DNA from: JAAYVZ01 sp035384965
Lineage (GTDB): Bacteria > Acidobacteriota > Thermoanaerobaculia > Thermoanaerobaculales > Thermoanaerobaculaceae
NCBI GenBank assembly: GCA_035384965.1
Contig: DAOOJE010000012.1
Location: forward strand, 40,140 to 104,139
DNA length: 64,000 nt
Direction of reading: 5' to 3'
In this document: in pieces, positions 1-8,285 of the stretch
Position numbering within the stretch: position 1 is the stretch's first letter
Layout: every line of letters starts with the position of its first letter
The notes under the pieces: generated by a model
Seen by the model: only the letters and a program-made list of their open reading frames with translations
Told to the model about the DNA's origin: nothing
Databases searched by the model: none
Position numbers and translations under genes: made by a program

Positions 1-703
1 CGCCGACCCCTCGAGCTTTGCCGACGCGTGCGACGTCCTGGCCCGGTACAACCTGTGGGGGGCGGTGCCCGGCGCAGTCGCGGACCACCTGCGGCGAGGC
101 GCCTCAGGCCTGGTCCCGGACACCCTCAAGCCCGGCGATGCGACGCTCGCCCGAACGCATTACGTGATCGTCGGCGGCAACCAGCTGGCCGCGGAAGCCG
201 TGGTGCGCCGCTCGCGGGAGCTCGGCCTGCACGGCGCCGTGCTCACCACCGGCCTGCAAGGCGAGGCGCGAGAGGTGGGTGCGCAGCTTGCGAGTCTCGC
301 CCGCGAGCTGACCGCGGGCCGCGGGCCGCTGCCGGCCTGTCTCGTGCTGGGCGGCGAGACCACCGTCACGGTCCGCGGCCCCGGCCGCGGCGGCCGCAAC
401 CAGGAGGCGGCGCTCGCGGCCGCGATCGCGCTCGACGGCGTGCCGGGGGCCGCCGTCGCGTGTCTCGGCACCGACGGAGGGGACGGCCCGACCCCCGCTG
501 CGGGGGCCGCCGTGGACGGCACCACGGTCGCCCGCGCCCGCCGTCTCGGGCTCGACGCGGCGACACATCTCGACCGCAACGACAGCTTCCCGTTCTTTGC
601 CGCGCTCGGGGACCACCTCACCACCGGTCCGACCGGCACCAACGTCTGCGACCTTTACTGTGTTTTCGCGTGGCCGCCGGTGTCCTCCGCAGCGGGGACG
701 TGA
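1..703 (+). CDS. glycerate 2-kinase (MOFRL/DUF4147 family), C-terminal part, 5' truncated by window edge
   Basis: The open frame enters at base 2 and ends at TGA 701-703. It reads ADPSSFADACDVL then LWGAVP, the region that in bacterial glycerate kinases follows the GPTVPDPSTF segment, and continues through LVLGGETTV, GRGGRNQE and GTDGGDGPT. These are the glycine-rich active-site motifs of the MOFRL half of the family. The enzyme phosphorylates D-glycerate to 2-phosphoglycerate with ATP in the cytoplasm. About the first half of the protein lies outside the window. Downstream lies the convergent osmolyte operon, whose product glucosylglycerate contains glycerate. A link to glycerate salvage is possible but is only inferred from adjacency. 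Confidence 0.9.
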   Translation, partial: ADPSSFADACDVLARYNLWGAVPGAVADHLRRGASGLVPDTLKPGDATLARTHYVIVGGNQLAAEAVVRRSRELGLHGAVLTTGLQGEAREVGAQLASLARELTAGRGPLPACLVLGGETTVTVRGPGRGGRNQEAALAAAIALDGVPGAAVACLGTDGGDGPTPAAGAAVDGTTVARARRLGLDAATHLDRNDSFPFFAALGDHLTTGPTGTNVCDLYCVFAWPPVSSAAGT

Positions 704-731
704 GCGCCACCAAGGCCCGGCCGCGGGCAAG

Positions 732-1436
732 TCAGAGGTGCGAGAAGCCGTCCGGGGTCTCGTCGGTGCGGGTGTCGAGCTGCCGCTCGAGCACCCGCTT
801 TGCGACGTCGCGCCCGCCGAGGCCGAACGCCAGCGCCAGTCCGAGCATGACCGCCCCGAAGGCGATGATGAACGCCGCCAGGACGATCGAGGTCGCGATG
901 CGGAGCTGCTCGAGCGCCATGGCGAACGACAGCACGAGAATGAGCAGCTTGACCACGAGGGCGATGAGCCGCGGCGAAGGGATGCCGGCGTTGACCGCAC
1001 CCAGCAGCGCGGCGCGCGACAGGAAGTTGGCGAGCAGAAAGCCGACGAGCAGCACCAGCAGGGCGGAGAGGACCCGCGGCAGGTAGAGGAAAAACTCCGC
1101 GATGAGGCGGTTGACGAAGCCCACTCCCAGCGCCGACAGGCCGGCCATGGCGAAGCTCGCGAACACGAGCCAGAACAGCCCTCGCCCCAACAACAGCGAG
1201 GGCGGGGTGCGGATGTCGGCGCGCCCCAGGATCTGGGTGATCCCGTTGCTGTCGCAGGCCCGGTCGAAACGCGCCACGCGCAGCAGGCGGGAGACGAGGG
1301 CCTTCAGCACCCAGCCGACCACGAGCCCCAGCAGCAGGATGAGCACCGCCGCCAAGAGTCCGGGCAGGAAGCGCAGCACCGCCTCGAAGAAGGCGTTGAG
1401 CGAGCCGACCAGCCGCTCGGTGAAGGTTGCCGTCAT
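732..1436 (-). CDS. small membrane protein with conserved TM helices, mechanosensitive-channel type (MscS-associated TM_helix family)
   Basis: The protein has 234 residues and starts at ATG 1436, which overlaps the TGA of the upstream glycosyltransferase as ATGA. Five hydrophobic segments are visible: residues about 17-42 (FLPGLLAAVLILLLGLVVGW), 75-98, 115-142, 152-176 and 180-203. The repeated pattern of a long amphipathic helix ending in a Gly/Arg turn (GLGGRDVAKR) is that of the conserved TM_helix family, which occurs alone and fused to MscS channels. A full MscS beta domain is absent. It is the last gene of an operon making a compatible solute, so a role in solute release or turgor sensing fits. 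That role is inferred from context. Confidence 0.75.
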   Translation of the reverse strand: MTATFTERLVGSLNAFFEAVLRFLPGLLAAVLILLLGLVVGWVLKALVSRLLRVARFDRACDSNGITQILGRADIRTPPSLLLGRGLFWLVFASFAMAGLSALGVGFVNRLIAEFFLYLPRVLSALLVLLVGFLLANFLSRAALLGAVNAGIPSPRLIALVVKLLILVLSFAMALEQLRIATSIVLAAFIIAFGAVMLGLALAFGLGGRDVAKRVLERQLDTRTDETPDGFSHL

Positions 1437-2713
1437 CGTCCACCTCCCGTCTCGTCCCAGCGCTCGAGCAGGTACGGCTTTTCCCGCTCGAACTCCAGGC
1501 ACAGCTCTTCGAGGATCTGCTCCACCTCCTCGGCCCCCGCATCGCGGGTCTGCACGACGAAGGAGGCGGTGCGGCCGAGATAGAGCGGGGTGAGCGAGCG
1601 GAGCAGGTGCTCGCGGTTGAGACGCCCGTGCTGATACGCCACGGCAAAGTCGTACATCGTCCTCACCCACAGGGTGGGGGGAAACACGAACGACTCGTCC
1701 GAGGCCGAGGCGATCGCGGCGATCTCGCGCGCCGTCGCGGGGTGCAGCGCTCGCTGCCAGATCTCTCCCAGTTCGCGGGCGCCGGTCCGGAAGCGCTCGA
1801 GCATGCGCGCAAGATTGACCGGCACGGGCTCGAGCCCCACCGCGTACTCGAACCCGAACACCGGCACCGGGTGGGACCCTCGGACCTCCCGCCATCGTGC
1901 CGCGTGCGTCCCCATGAGCGACAGCACCGCGCCGGTGACCTGCGTGAGCATGGCCGAGAGGTCCACCGAAGGGTCCTTGGCGTCGTGGATCTTGGCTCCC
2001 AGGAACGACTGCCCGATCCTGAAGCCGCCGGTGATGGCAGTGGTGGTCATCCAAATGTCGATGCCGTACCGCGCCACGTCGGATGCCCACACGTCGTGGC
2101 CGAGGTAGTGCTCGGCGAGCCGCCCCGAAAACCCGAAATCGCCGCCGATCGGCTGCCGCACCCGGGCGCCGTACAGCGCCCGCGTGAGCGGGTAGACGAT
2201 CGAGTTGGTGATCGTCCCGTCGTACTTGTGGCGGTGGTACAGCGGCGCGATGAAGTCGAAGCCCCGCTCGAGCACCGGCTCGACCAGCAGCTCGATCCAC
2301 TCCGGCGTGATCGAGCGCAGGTCGGAGTCCACCACCGCGCAGGCCTTCGCCCCCGTGACGGCGGCGGCCGCGAACACCGTGCGGAGGGCGCTCCCCTTCC
2401 CCGGAATGCCGTGGTAGGGGGTGACGATGCGATGCACGGCCCGCAGCGGGTGGGCAGCGAGGACGGTCTCGAAGGAGGCAATCGAGGCTTGCCGGACCAC
2501 GTCCGGCGTGCCGTCGGTGGAGCCGCCGTCCGAGTTGAGCAGCAGCGCCCGGTGGGCCGGGAAGTGCCTGGCGAGCCCGGCCTGCACCGCCCGCACCACG
2601 TGCCCGATGGTGCGCGCGTTGTTGAAGCTCGGGATTCCCACGAGGACATCCACCTGGCCGATCTCGGCGAGCTGCCGGCGGAGTGATTCGGGGAGAAACG
2701 ACAGGTCCGCCAC
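1433..2713 (-). CDS. glycosyltransferase, GT-A fold (GT2/GT81-like), probable second sugar transferase of an osmolyte pathway
   Basis: The protein has 426 residues. The start is GTG 2713, placed 2 bases after the TAG of the phosphatase gene and preceded by GGGAGGTAGAG as ribosome binding site. The N-terminus has a nucleotide-sugar-binding GT-A pattern (VDVLVGIPSFNNARTIGHV), then LLNSDGGSTDGT, and AVVDSDLRS as the metal-binding DxD-type motif at about residue 130. GGDFGFSG and DIWMTTTA resemble the acceptor region of GT81-type enzymes. It sits between a glucosyl-3-phosphoglycerate phosphatase and a membrane protein. It may add a second sugar to glucosylglycerate, as MggA-type enzymes do, or duplicate the first step. 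Substrate and acceptor cannot be read from the sequence. Confidence 0.75.
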   Translation of the reverse strand: MADLSFLPESLRRQLAEIGQVDVLVGIPSFNNARTIGHVVRAVQAGLARHFPAHRALLLNSDGGSTDGTPDVVRQASIASFETVLAAHPLRAVHRIVTPYHGIPGKGSALRTVFAAAAVTGAKACAVVDSDLRSITPEWIELLVEPVLERGFDFIAPLYHRHKYDGTITNSIVYPLTRALYGARVRQPIGGDFGFSGRLAEHYLGHDVWASDVARYGIDIWMTTTAITGGFRIGQSFLGAKIHDAKDPSVDLSAMLTQVTGAVLSLMGTHAARWREVRGSHPVPVFGFEYAVGLEPVPVNLARMLERFRTGARELGEIWQRALHPATAREIAAIASASDESFVFPPTLWVRTMYDFAVAYQHGRLNREHLLRSLTPLYLGRTASFVVQTRDAGAEEVEQILEELCLEFEREKPYLLERWDETGGGR

Positions 2714-2715
2714 CT

Positions 2716-3480
2716 CTACCTCCCGCTCTCGTCGAGCAGCGCCTGCATCGCCAGCGCCCAGCCGCGGCCGTGGGGAGCCGGGGCCACGCGCGCGGCCGGC
2801 ACCGCCGCCCCTAGCACCGGGTCGGCGCCCCGGGCCGAGGGGACGATGACCGCCACGTCGCCCGACCGCAGCAGCTCCACGTCGTTGGGGGCATCCCCGC
2901 ACGCCACCACCACCCCATCACCTGGCGCTGCGCCCAGCAGCGCCGGCACGACGTCGGCCTTGGCGTGGCGCCCCTGCAGGTGCAGGAAACGGTTGCCGCG
3001 CACCAGCAGCACCTCGGGCGGCGCCGCGGCGCGCAACGGCTCGTCCCAACCTGCGTCGACGACGAGCGGCAACGTGGCCTGGCGGCGCCTCGCCCGCCCG
3101 AGCTCGTCGCCGCCGAGGCCGGTGAGCGCCGCGAGCTCCGCGTCAGCGAGTTCCTCGATCGTGCGCACCGGCGCCCCGGTCGCTGCCCGAAGGGCGTCGG
3201 CGACCCGGCGCAGCGTCTCGACCGGCAGAGCAGCCGCCAAAAGGCGCACCTGGCCGTCCTGCTCGAGCACGCCGGCGCCGTTCTCGAACCCGGCGGGACC
3301 GGTGAGCCCGAGCTCGGCAAGCAGCCACGCCACCTCGGCGGCGGTCTTGGAGGTCACCGGCAGCACCGGCACCCCCGCCGCGGTCAGGCGGGCGAGCGCA
3401 CCGCGGGCCTCGGCGCACAGCCGGCCGTCGGGCTCGAGCAGCGTCCCGTCGAGGTCGGTGAGAACGGCGCGGATCTTCAC
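2716..3480 (-). CDS. HAD-superfamily phosphatase, mannosyl/glucosyl-3-phosphoglycerate phosphatase type
   Basis: The protein has 254 residues. The start is GTG 3480, which overlaps the TGA of gpgS (GTGA at 3480-3477), so the two are translationally coupled. HAD motif I is LTDLDGTLLEPDG near the N-terminus, motif II is PVTSKTAAEV, and the C-terminal ACGDAPNDVELL supplies the acidic metal ligands. FENGAGVLE is the segment typical of the MpgP branch of the Cof-like HAD proteins. Following GpgS, the expected reaction is removal of the 3-phosphate from glucosyl-3-phosphoglycerate to give glucosylglycerate. Sequence alone does not separate mannosyl from glucosyl preference. The neighbouring GT81 synthase points to glucosyl. 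Confidence 0.85.
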   Translation of the reverse strand: MKIRAVLTDLDGTLLEPDGRLCAEARGALARLTAAGVPVLPVTSKTAAEVAWLLAELGLTGPAGFENGAGVLEQDGQVRLLAAALPVETLRRVADALRAATGAPVRTIEELADAELAALTGLGGDELGRARRRQATLPLVVDAGWDEPLRAAAPPEVLLVRGNRFLHLQGRHAKADVVPALLGAAPGDGVVVACGDAPNDVELLRSGDVAVIVPSARGADPVLGAAVPAARVAPAPHGRGWALAMQALLDESGR

Positions 3481-4697
3481 GGCTCGAGCACCCCACCGAG
3501 CTCGCGCACCGCTGTCAACAAGCGGGTTCCGATCCCGGGCATAGCCGAGAAGACGCGAGCCCAGTTCGGCATGGCAGGGGTGCCGAGGGGGTCCTGGCTG
3601 AACTGCTCGCAGCCTTCGGCGAACGCCTGCGTGAAGACGCCGACCGCCTCCTCCTCGGCGTGGCGGTCGTAGAGGAGCCCGTTGAACACCGAGACCGTGA
3701 ACGAGTCGACGACGGCATCCTCGGCGTAGCGCTGGAACGCCACCTGCAGCGCCTTGAAGCTTCCGGTCGGAACGACCACGCCGGCCGCAGCCAGGGTGCG
3801 CAGGAGGTGCTTGGTGATGTCCACCGCCATGCGATGCAGGCCGGCCCCGGGGTCGTCGCGGGAAAGCACCTGGTGCTTGTGGTCGAAGCGGTCCGCCACG
3901 TCCACCTGGCAGATGCGGCGCGGCGAGCGGTGGCGAAGCACCTCGAACAGCAGCCCCACCTCGAGCCCCCAGTCGGAGGGAATGCGCAGCCGCCGCAGCA
4001 GCGTGGCGTTCACGGCGAACTCCCCCGACAGCGGGTAGCGGAAAGAGTCGATGTACTCCAGGTAGGGATGATGGCCCACGGTGTTGATCAGCGCCTGCAG
4101 GAGCGGGCGCACCATGAGCCGCGTGACCCTGCCGTGAAGCCGGTCCGAAAAGCGGGCGTAGTAGCCCTTGGCGTAGTCGAAATCGAGAGCGGGGTGGAGG
4201 ATGGGGTAGACGAGGTTGGTCAGGAGCGAACGCTCGAAGCTCACCACGTCGGCGTCCAGGAACGCCACGGCCTCGACCCGTTCCTCGGCGATCACCGCCC
4301 CGAGCGCCACCCACACCGCCCGCCCCTTGCCGCGGGGTCCGAGCTGGCGCACCGCCGAATCGATCTCGCGGATGATCGCTGCGACAGACTCGGCGTCGTT
4401 CCAGACCACCATCGTGCGCAACCGCAAGGCGCGGAAGTACTCGAGCGCCCGTTCGTAGCCGGCGGCGTCGGCGCGGTCGAGCGAGATCACCACGGTGTCG
4501 AGGAACGGGGCTCCGGCGAGCTTGCTCACCATTCCTGCCAGCGCCGGCTGCTCGAGTTCGGAGACGAGGCACGGCACAACGAGCGCGAGGGGGGTGCGCC
4601 GGGCATGCGTGGCGAGTTCTTCCTCGCGCCTTGCCTCGTCGCCGGGCCGCATCCGTGGCAACGTGACGATGGTGCCGCTTTGCTTGAAGTCGCTCAT
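3477..4697 (-). CDS. gpgS: glucosyl-3-phosphoglycerate synthase (GT81)
   Basis: The protein has 406 residues and starts at ATG 4697 behind GGGGAGG. It transfers glucose from an NDP-glucose to D-3-phosphoglycerate, the first step of glucosylglycerate synthesis. AFLDADVVSFERS contains the DxD metal site. YPLSGEFAVNATLLRRL and DWGLEVGLLFEVL are the GpgS acceptor and GE-containing motifs, and DRFDHKHQ follows. It is the first gene of a leftward set of four with overlaps or gaps of at most 2 bases, so synthase, phosphatase, second glycosyltransferase and membrane protein are probably co-expressed. The promoter should lie in the 126-base divergent spacer 4698-4823, where I see no clear consensus. 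Confidence 0.85.
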   Translation of the reverse strand: MSDFKQSGTIVTLPRMRPGDEARREEELATHARRTPLALVVPCLVSELEQPALAGMVSKLAGAPFLDTVVISLDRADAAGYERALEYFRALRLRTMVVWNDAESVAAIIREIDSAVRQLGPRGKGRAVWVALGAVIAEERVEAVAFLDADVVSFERSLLTNLVYPILHPALDFDYAKGYYARFSDRLHGRVTRLMVRPLLQALINTVGHHPYLEYIDSFRYPLSGEFAVNATLLRRLRIPSDWGLEVGLLFEVLRHRSPRRICQVDVADRFDHKHQVLSRDDPGAGLHRMAVDITKHLLRTLAAAGVVVPTGSFKALQVAFQRYAEDAVVDSFTVSVFNGLLYDRHAEEEAVGVFTQAFAEGCEQFSQDPLGTPAMPNWARVFSAMPGIGTRLLTAVRELGGVLEP

Positions 4698-4823
4698 GCC
4701 GCGCCTCCCCTGTCTGCTGGTGGGGTGAGCCCCCAATCCACCATACCACGCAGGTACCGGGCCGGCCGCCGGGTTGCGGGAAAGCGGCCTGTGTGCGAGG
4801 CTGCCTCGCCTGGAGGTGCGCCC

Positions 4824-6380
4824 ATGGACCAGCCGCATGCAACGTCGCGCATCCGCATGGCGCTCGTGGAATGGTGGCGGCATCACAAGGCGGCCGTCGA
4901 CCAGCCCGCGGTGGTCGCCCAGGTCGCTGCCGATGCGCCGCCCAACCACACCTACGTGGTGCTGATCGTCGGCTCGGCGGCGATTGCCTCTTTGGGGCTG
5001 CTGCTCGACTCGGCGGCGGTGATCATCGGCGCCATGCTCGTGGCGCCGTTTCTCGGTCCCATCGTGGCGCTCGGGTTCTCGATCGCCATGACCGACGTCA
5101 CCCTTGCGGTCCGCGCCTCCAAGTCGCTGCTGGTGGGGGTGGTCCTCGGCCTCGTCACGGCCATCGTCATCGTCAAGCTGTCACCGTTCATCCCGCCCAC
5201 GGCCCAGATCATGCTGCGCACGGCGCCCAACCTTTTCGACCTGCTGGTCGCGATCTTCTCCGGCTTCGTGGGGGGGTATGCAGTCATCCACCGACTCGGC
5301 AACACCATCGCCGGGGTGGCCATCGCGACGGCCCTCATGCCGCCGCTCGCCGCTTCCGGCTACGGCCTGGCCATGGGCGAGCTGGGGATCTTCAACGGCG
5401 CCTTTTACCTTTTTCTCACGAACCTCGTGGCCATCGCGCTGGCCGTGGCGGCCACCGCGATCTGGTACAACTTCGGCAACCTGCGCACGACGCGCGAGCT
5501 CCTGTGGCCGACGATCGGCGCCGGGGTGGTGCTGGTCCTGCTCTCGATGCCGCTCGTCAAGACCCTCAACGAGTCGGTGCGGACCACGATCCTCTCGCGG
5601 CAGGCCGGGGCGGTGCTGCGCGACGCCCTCCCCGCCGGCGTGTCGCGGCTCGAGCGCCTCACCGTGCAGCCCGACGGCGACGGCACCGTGCGCGTGGCCG
5701 CCGTGGTCTTCGCCCGCGAGTACGACCGCGAGCTGCAACCCCGCCTCGAGCGCACGCTCGGACAGGAGTTGCGGGTTCCGGTGCGGCTCGAGCTCGATCA
5801 GCTCATGCTTGGCAGCGACATCGCTCGCACGGCGCAGCCCTCGGCCGCCGAGCAGGCGGAGACCGAGGCGCGGCGCCTGCGCGCGGCCGTCCCGTTCCCG
5901 CTCGCCGTGGCCGACATCTCGGCGCCGCAGCGGCGTGCCCGGCTGCAAGTGTCGTTCGAGCTGACGGCCCCGCTGGAGACGGTCAAGTACGTCGAAATTT
6001 CGCTGCGTGCCGCCTTTCCCAGCTGGAGCGTCGAGCTTCTGCCGCCGTTGCGCCCTCTCCCGCCGGTGACGTTTGCCCGCGCCGAGACGACGCCCGATGC
6101 CGAGGGGGCCCGGGCGCTCGCAGTGGCGGTGTGGGCACTCGCGCGCTGGGGCGCCGGAGCGGTGGCGGTGTCGGGGAGCGCCGCTCCGGACGACGGGCCG
6201 TCGCTCCGGGCCAGGACGGCCCTCGCGGCGCAGCGTGCCGAGCACGTGGCCGCCGCCCTCGCCCAGGCCGGGCTCGCGGTCGTCATCGAGCCGGCGAGTG
6301 CGGCGCCGCCGGGGACGCAGACGGAGAGAGGCACGGCGGCGCTCAGGGTCGCCCGCATCGAGCCCAGGACGGGGAGCTGA
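4824..6380 (+). CDS. DUF389 integral membrane protein with OmpA-like C-terminal domain
   Basis: The protein has 518 residues and starts at ATG 4824 with TGGAGGTG at 4811-4818. A cytoplasmic N-terminus leads into the DUF389 membrane core (about residues 45-255, six hydrophobic helices), with the family signatures DSAAVIIGAMLVAPFLGPI and ATALMPPLAASG. A soluble middle region (about 265-420) follows. The last about 90 residues contain SLRARTALAAQRAEHVAAAL, which resembles the R-x-LA-x-RA-x-V helix of OmpA-like peptidoglycan-binding domains. DUF389 proteins have no established function. The stop TGA abuts the hutI stop on the other strand (TGATCA at 6378-6383), leaving no intergenic base. Confidence 0.8.
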   Translation: MDQPHATSRIRMALVEWWRHHKAAVDQPAVVAQVAADAPPNHTYVVLIVGSAAIASLGLLLDSAAVIIGAMLVAPFLGPIVALGFSIAMTDVTLAVRASKSLLVGVVLGLVTAIVIVKLSPFIPPTAQIMLRTAPNLFDLLVAIFSGFVGGYAVIHRLGNTIAGVAIATALMPPLAASGYGLAMGELGIFNGAFYLFLTNLVAIALAVAATAIWYNFGNLRTTRELLWPTIGAGVVLVLLSMPLVKTLNESVRTTILSRQAGAVLRDALPAGVSRLERLTVQPDGDGTVRVAAVVFAREYDRELQPRLERTLGQELRVPVRLELDQLMLGSDIARTAQPSAAEQAETEARRLRAAVPFPLAVADISAPQRRARLQVSFELTAPLETVKYVEISLRAAFPSWSVELLPPLRPLPPVTFARAETTPDAEGARALAVAVWALARWGAGAVAVSGSAAPDDGPSLRARTALAAQRAEHVAAALAQAGLAVVIEPASAAPPGTQTERGTAALRVARIEPRTGS

Positions 6381-7637
6381 TCAGGCCACGCGCCGGCCGT
6401 CCCGGACCACCACCCGCCCGGCTTTCACGACGTGGCGCACGAGGTTGACCCCGAAGTGGTAGACGACGTGTCGGGGGTCGGCAGCCTCAAGCACGAGGAG
6501 GTCGGCTTGCTTGCCGGGCTCGATCGAGCCCAGGCGGTCGGCCCGCCCGAGCGCCGCCGCGGCGTTGAGCGTCGCCGCCACCAGCGCCTCCTCGGCGTAC
6601 ATCCCCGCGCCGAGGCAGGCCAGCGCCATGATGGCCGGCATCGACTCAGTGTGCGACGAGCCCGGGTTGCAGTCGGTGGCGAGCGCGATCGGGACGCCGG
6701 CCTCGACGAGCGCCCGCACCGGGGCGTAGCGGTCGCGCAGGAAGAACGAGACACCGGGCAGCACCACCGCCACGATGCCGGCCGCTGCGAGGGCGGCGAT
6801 CCCGGACGCCGAGACGTGCAGCAGGTGTGAGGCCGAGGCGGCCCCGAGCTCGGCCGCCAGCTCGGCGCCGCCGAGGCTCGAGAGCTCGTCGGCGTGCAGG
6901 TGGATGCGCCAGCCGTACCGTGGCGCGTCGGCGAGCAGGCGGCGCGTCTGGTGGGGGGAGAAGACGCCGTTCTCGCAAAAGACGTCCACGCCTTCCGCCA
7001 GACGCGCGGCAGCGATCGCCGGGTGGATCGTCTCCACGACCAGCCGCACGTACCCGTCGGGGTCGTGCCGCCACTCGGGCGGCACCTCGTGGGCCGGCAT
7101 CGCGGTGGGGACGACCTCGACCGGGTGGTCCGCCGCGGCCCGCGCGAGGGCGGAAAGCTGCTTGAGCTCGTCGTGCAGGTTGAGCCCGTAGCCTGACTTG
7201 GCCTCGGTCGTGCAGGTGCCCCACAGGAGCTGCCGGTCCAGCCGCCCGGCGGTGGCCGCCGTCAGCTCGTCCTCGCTGGCGGCGCGCGTCGCCGCCACGG
7301 TGGCGACGATCCCTCCGCCCGAGGCGGCAATCTGGGCGTACGTTTCGCCGCGCAGGCGGCGGTCGAACTCGCCCTCGCGGTAGCCGGCGAACGGCAAGTG
7401 GGTGTGGGGATCCACGAACGCCGGGACGACGCAGCCGCCTCCCGCGTCCAGGACCTCCTCGGCGGGGCCGAAGCGCCGGTCGTGCTCGGCCTTCTCGCCC
7501 ACGAACACGATCGTCCACCCCTCGAGGCGCACCACCGCATGCGGGTGTCGCCGGACTTCTCCCTGCCTCGCACCGGCGTGCGCCTCGCGGCCGACCGGCG
7601 TTACTACTTGCGCGGCGTTGACTACGAGCAGGCTCAC
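6381..7637 (-). CDS. hutI: imidazolonepropionase
   Basis: The protein has 418 residues, usual for HutI, which hydrolyses 4-imidazolone-5-propionate to N-formimino-L-glutamate in histidine degradation. The amidohydrolase metal site VDPHTHLPFAG is at about residue 78. It is followed by GETYAQIAASGGGI, TEAKSGYGL, the second metal His region HLHADELSS, and ATDCNPGSSHTESMP near the C-terminus, all characteristic of HutI. The start is GTG 7637, overlapping the TGA of the divIVA-like gene as GTGA. No hutH, hutU or hutG is present in the window, so this is an orphan hut gene coupled to an unrelated cell-division-type gene. Confidence 0.92.
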   Translation of the reverse strand: MSLLVVNAAQVVTPVGREAHAGARQGEVRRHPHAVVRLEGWTIVFVGEKAEHDRRFGPAEEVLDAGGGCVVPAFVDPHTHLPFAGYREGEFDRRLRGETYAQIAASGGGIVATVAATRAASEDELTAATAGRLDRQLLWGTCTTEAKSGYGLNLHDELKQLSALARAAADHPVEVVPTAMPAHEVPPEWRHDPDGYVRLVVETIHPAIAAARLAEGVDVFCENGVFSPHQTRRLLADAPRYGWRIHLHADELSSLGGAELAAELGAASASHLLHVSASGIAALAAAGIVAVVLPGVSFFLRDRYAPVRALVEAGVPIALATDCNPGSSHTESMPAIMALACLGAGMYAEEALVAATLNAAAALGRADRLGSIEPGKQADLLVLEAADPRHVVYHFGVNLVRHVVKAGRVVVRDGRRVA

Positions 7638-8158
7638 GAGGACGCCTTCCCCTCGCGTCCGCGCGGGCGCATGAGCGCCACGGACGGAGCCTGCGCCTCG
7701 CGCTCCTCGGCCGCCTCGTCGTCGCGCATGAACCCCTGCAGCAGCTCGATGACCTTGTGCACCTCGGCCCGCGCCGTCCGCCGCCGGGACCGGAGCTGGC
7801 TGATGATCATCTCGAGGTTTTCGGCGCGGTGGATGGCGTCGTCGATGACCCGATCCGCCAGTGCCTGCGCCTCGCTGACGATGCGTTGCGCCTCCGCCTC
7901 GGCGCGGCCGATCATCGCCTCGGCCGTGTGCTGGGCGGCGACGAACGCCTCGTTGAGGGCGTTGGTGCGCTGGCGGTACTCCTCGACCTCAGCCGATAGC
8001 CGTGCCACCTGTGCCTTGAGCTCGCCGCGGATGCGAGCCTCGTCCTCGACCTGTTCGGCGAGCTGCGACAACAGCGCGCGCACCGCATCCGGATCCAGTC
8101 CCTTCCAGCGGGTCGGAAACGACGCGCGCTGGATCTCCAGAGGGGTCATGCGGTTCAT
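7634..8158 (-). CDS. DivIVA-domain coiled-coil protein
   Basis: The protein has 174 residues and starts at ATG 8158 behind GGAGGTGCGAC. The first about 35 residues (TPLEIQRASFPTRWKGLDPD) match the DivIVA N-terminal membrane-binding motif, where an aromatic or basic turn precedes a D-P-D helix cap. Residues 40-150 are a long heptad-rich coiled coil without Pro or Gly. DivIVA-type proteins localise to curved membrane at poles or septa and recruit division or cell-wall factors. A second in-frame ATG lies at 8149, which would remove MNR. The gene is upstream of and overlaps hutI. The functional link is unclear. Confidence 0.8.
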   Translation of the reverse strand: MNRMTPLEIQRASFPTRWKGLDPDAVRALLSQLAEQVEDEARIRGELKAQVARLSAEVEEYRQRTNALNEAFVAAQHTAEAMIGRAEAEAQRIVSEAQALADRVIDDAIHRAENLEMIISQLRSRRRTARAEVHKVIELLQGFMRDDEAAEEREAQAPSVALMRPRGREGKASS

Positions 8159-8205
8159 GTCGCACCTCCACTTCTGGCGAGCTTACCACGTTCTCCTGCA
8201 AGGGG

Positions 8206-8231
8206 GTCGGTCGAAGGTCGAGAGTCGAAGG
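8206..8231. repeat. GTCGAA-rich short repeat, copy 1
   Basis: This stretch upstream of the divIVA-like gene is built from near-tandem GTCGAA/GTCGAG units with one- to three-base spacers (GGTCGAAGG, GTCGAGAGTCGAAGG). A related run occurs at 10379-10400 next to the tRNA promoter. These could be a dispersed low-complexity intergenic element, but only two copies are visible here. Confidence 0.45.
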
Positions 8232-8285
8232 CCCCACCCGCCCCGGCAAGGGAGGAGGAGAGCCACCCGTCACTCGCCAGCCACC

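Noticed and set aside
1433..2902. Longer start for the second glycosyltransferase at 2902
   Set aside because: The extra N-terminus is antisense-like Arg/Gly-rich sequence overlapping the HAD gene. GTG 2713 has a good ribosome binding site and sits right after the upstream stop.
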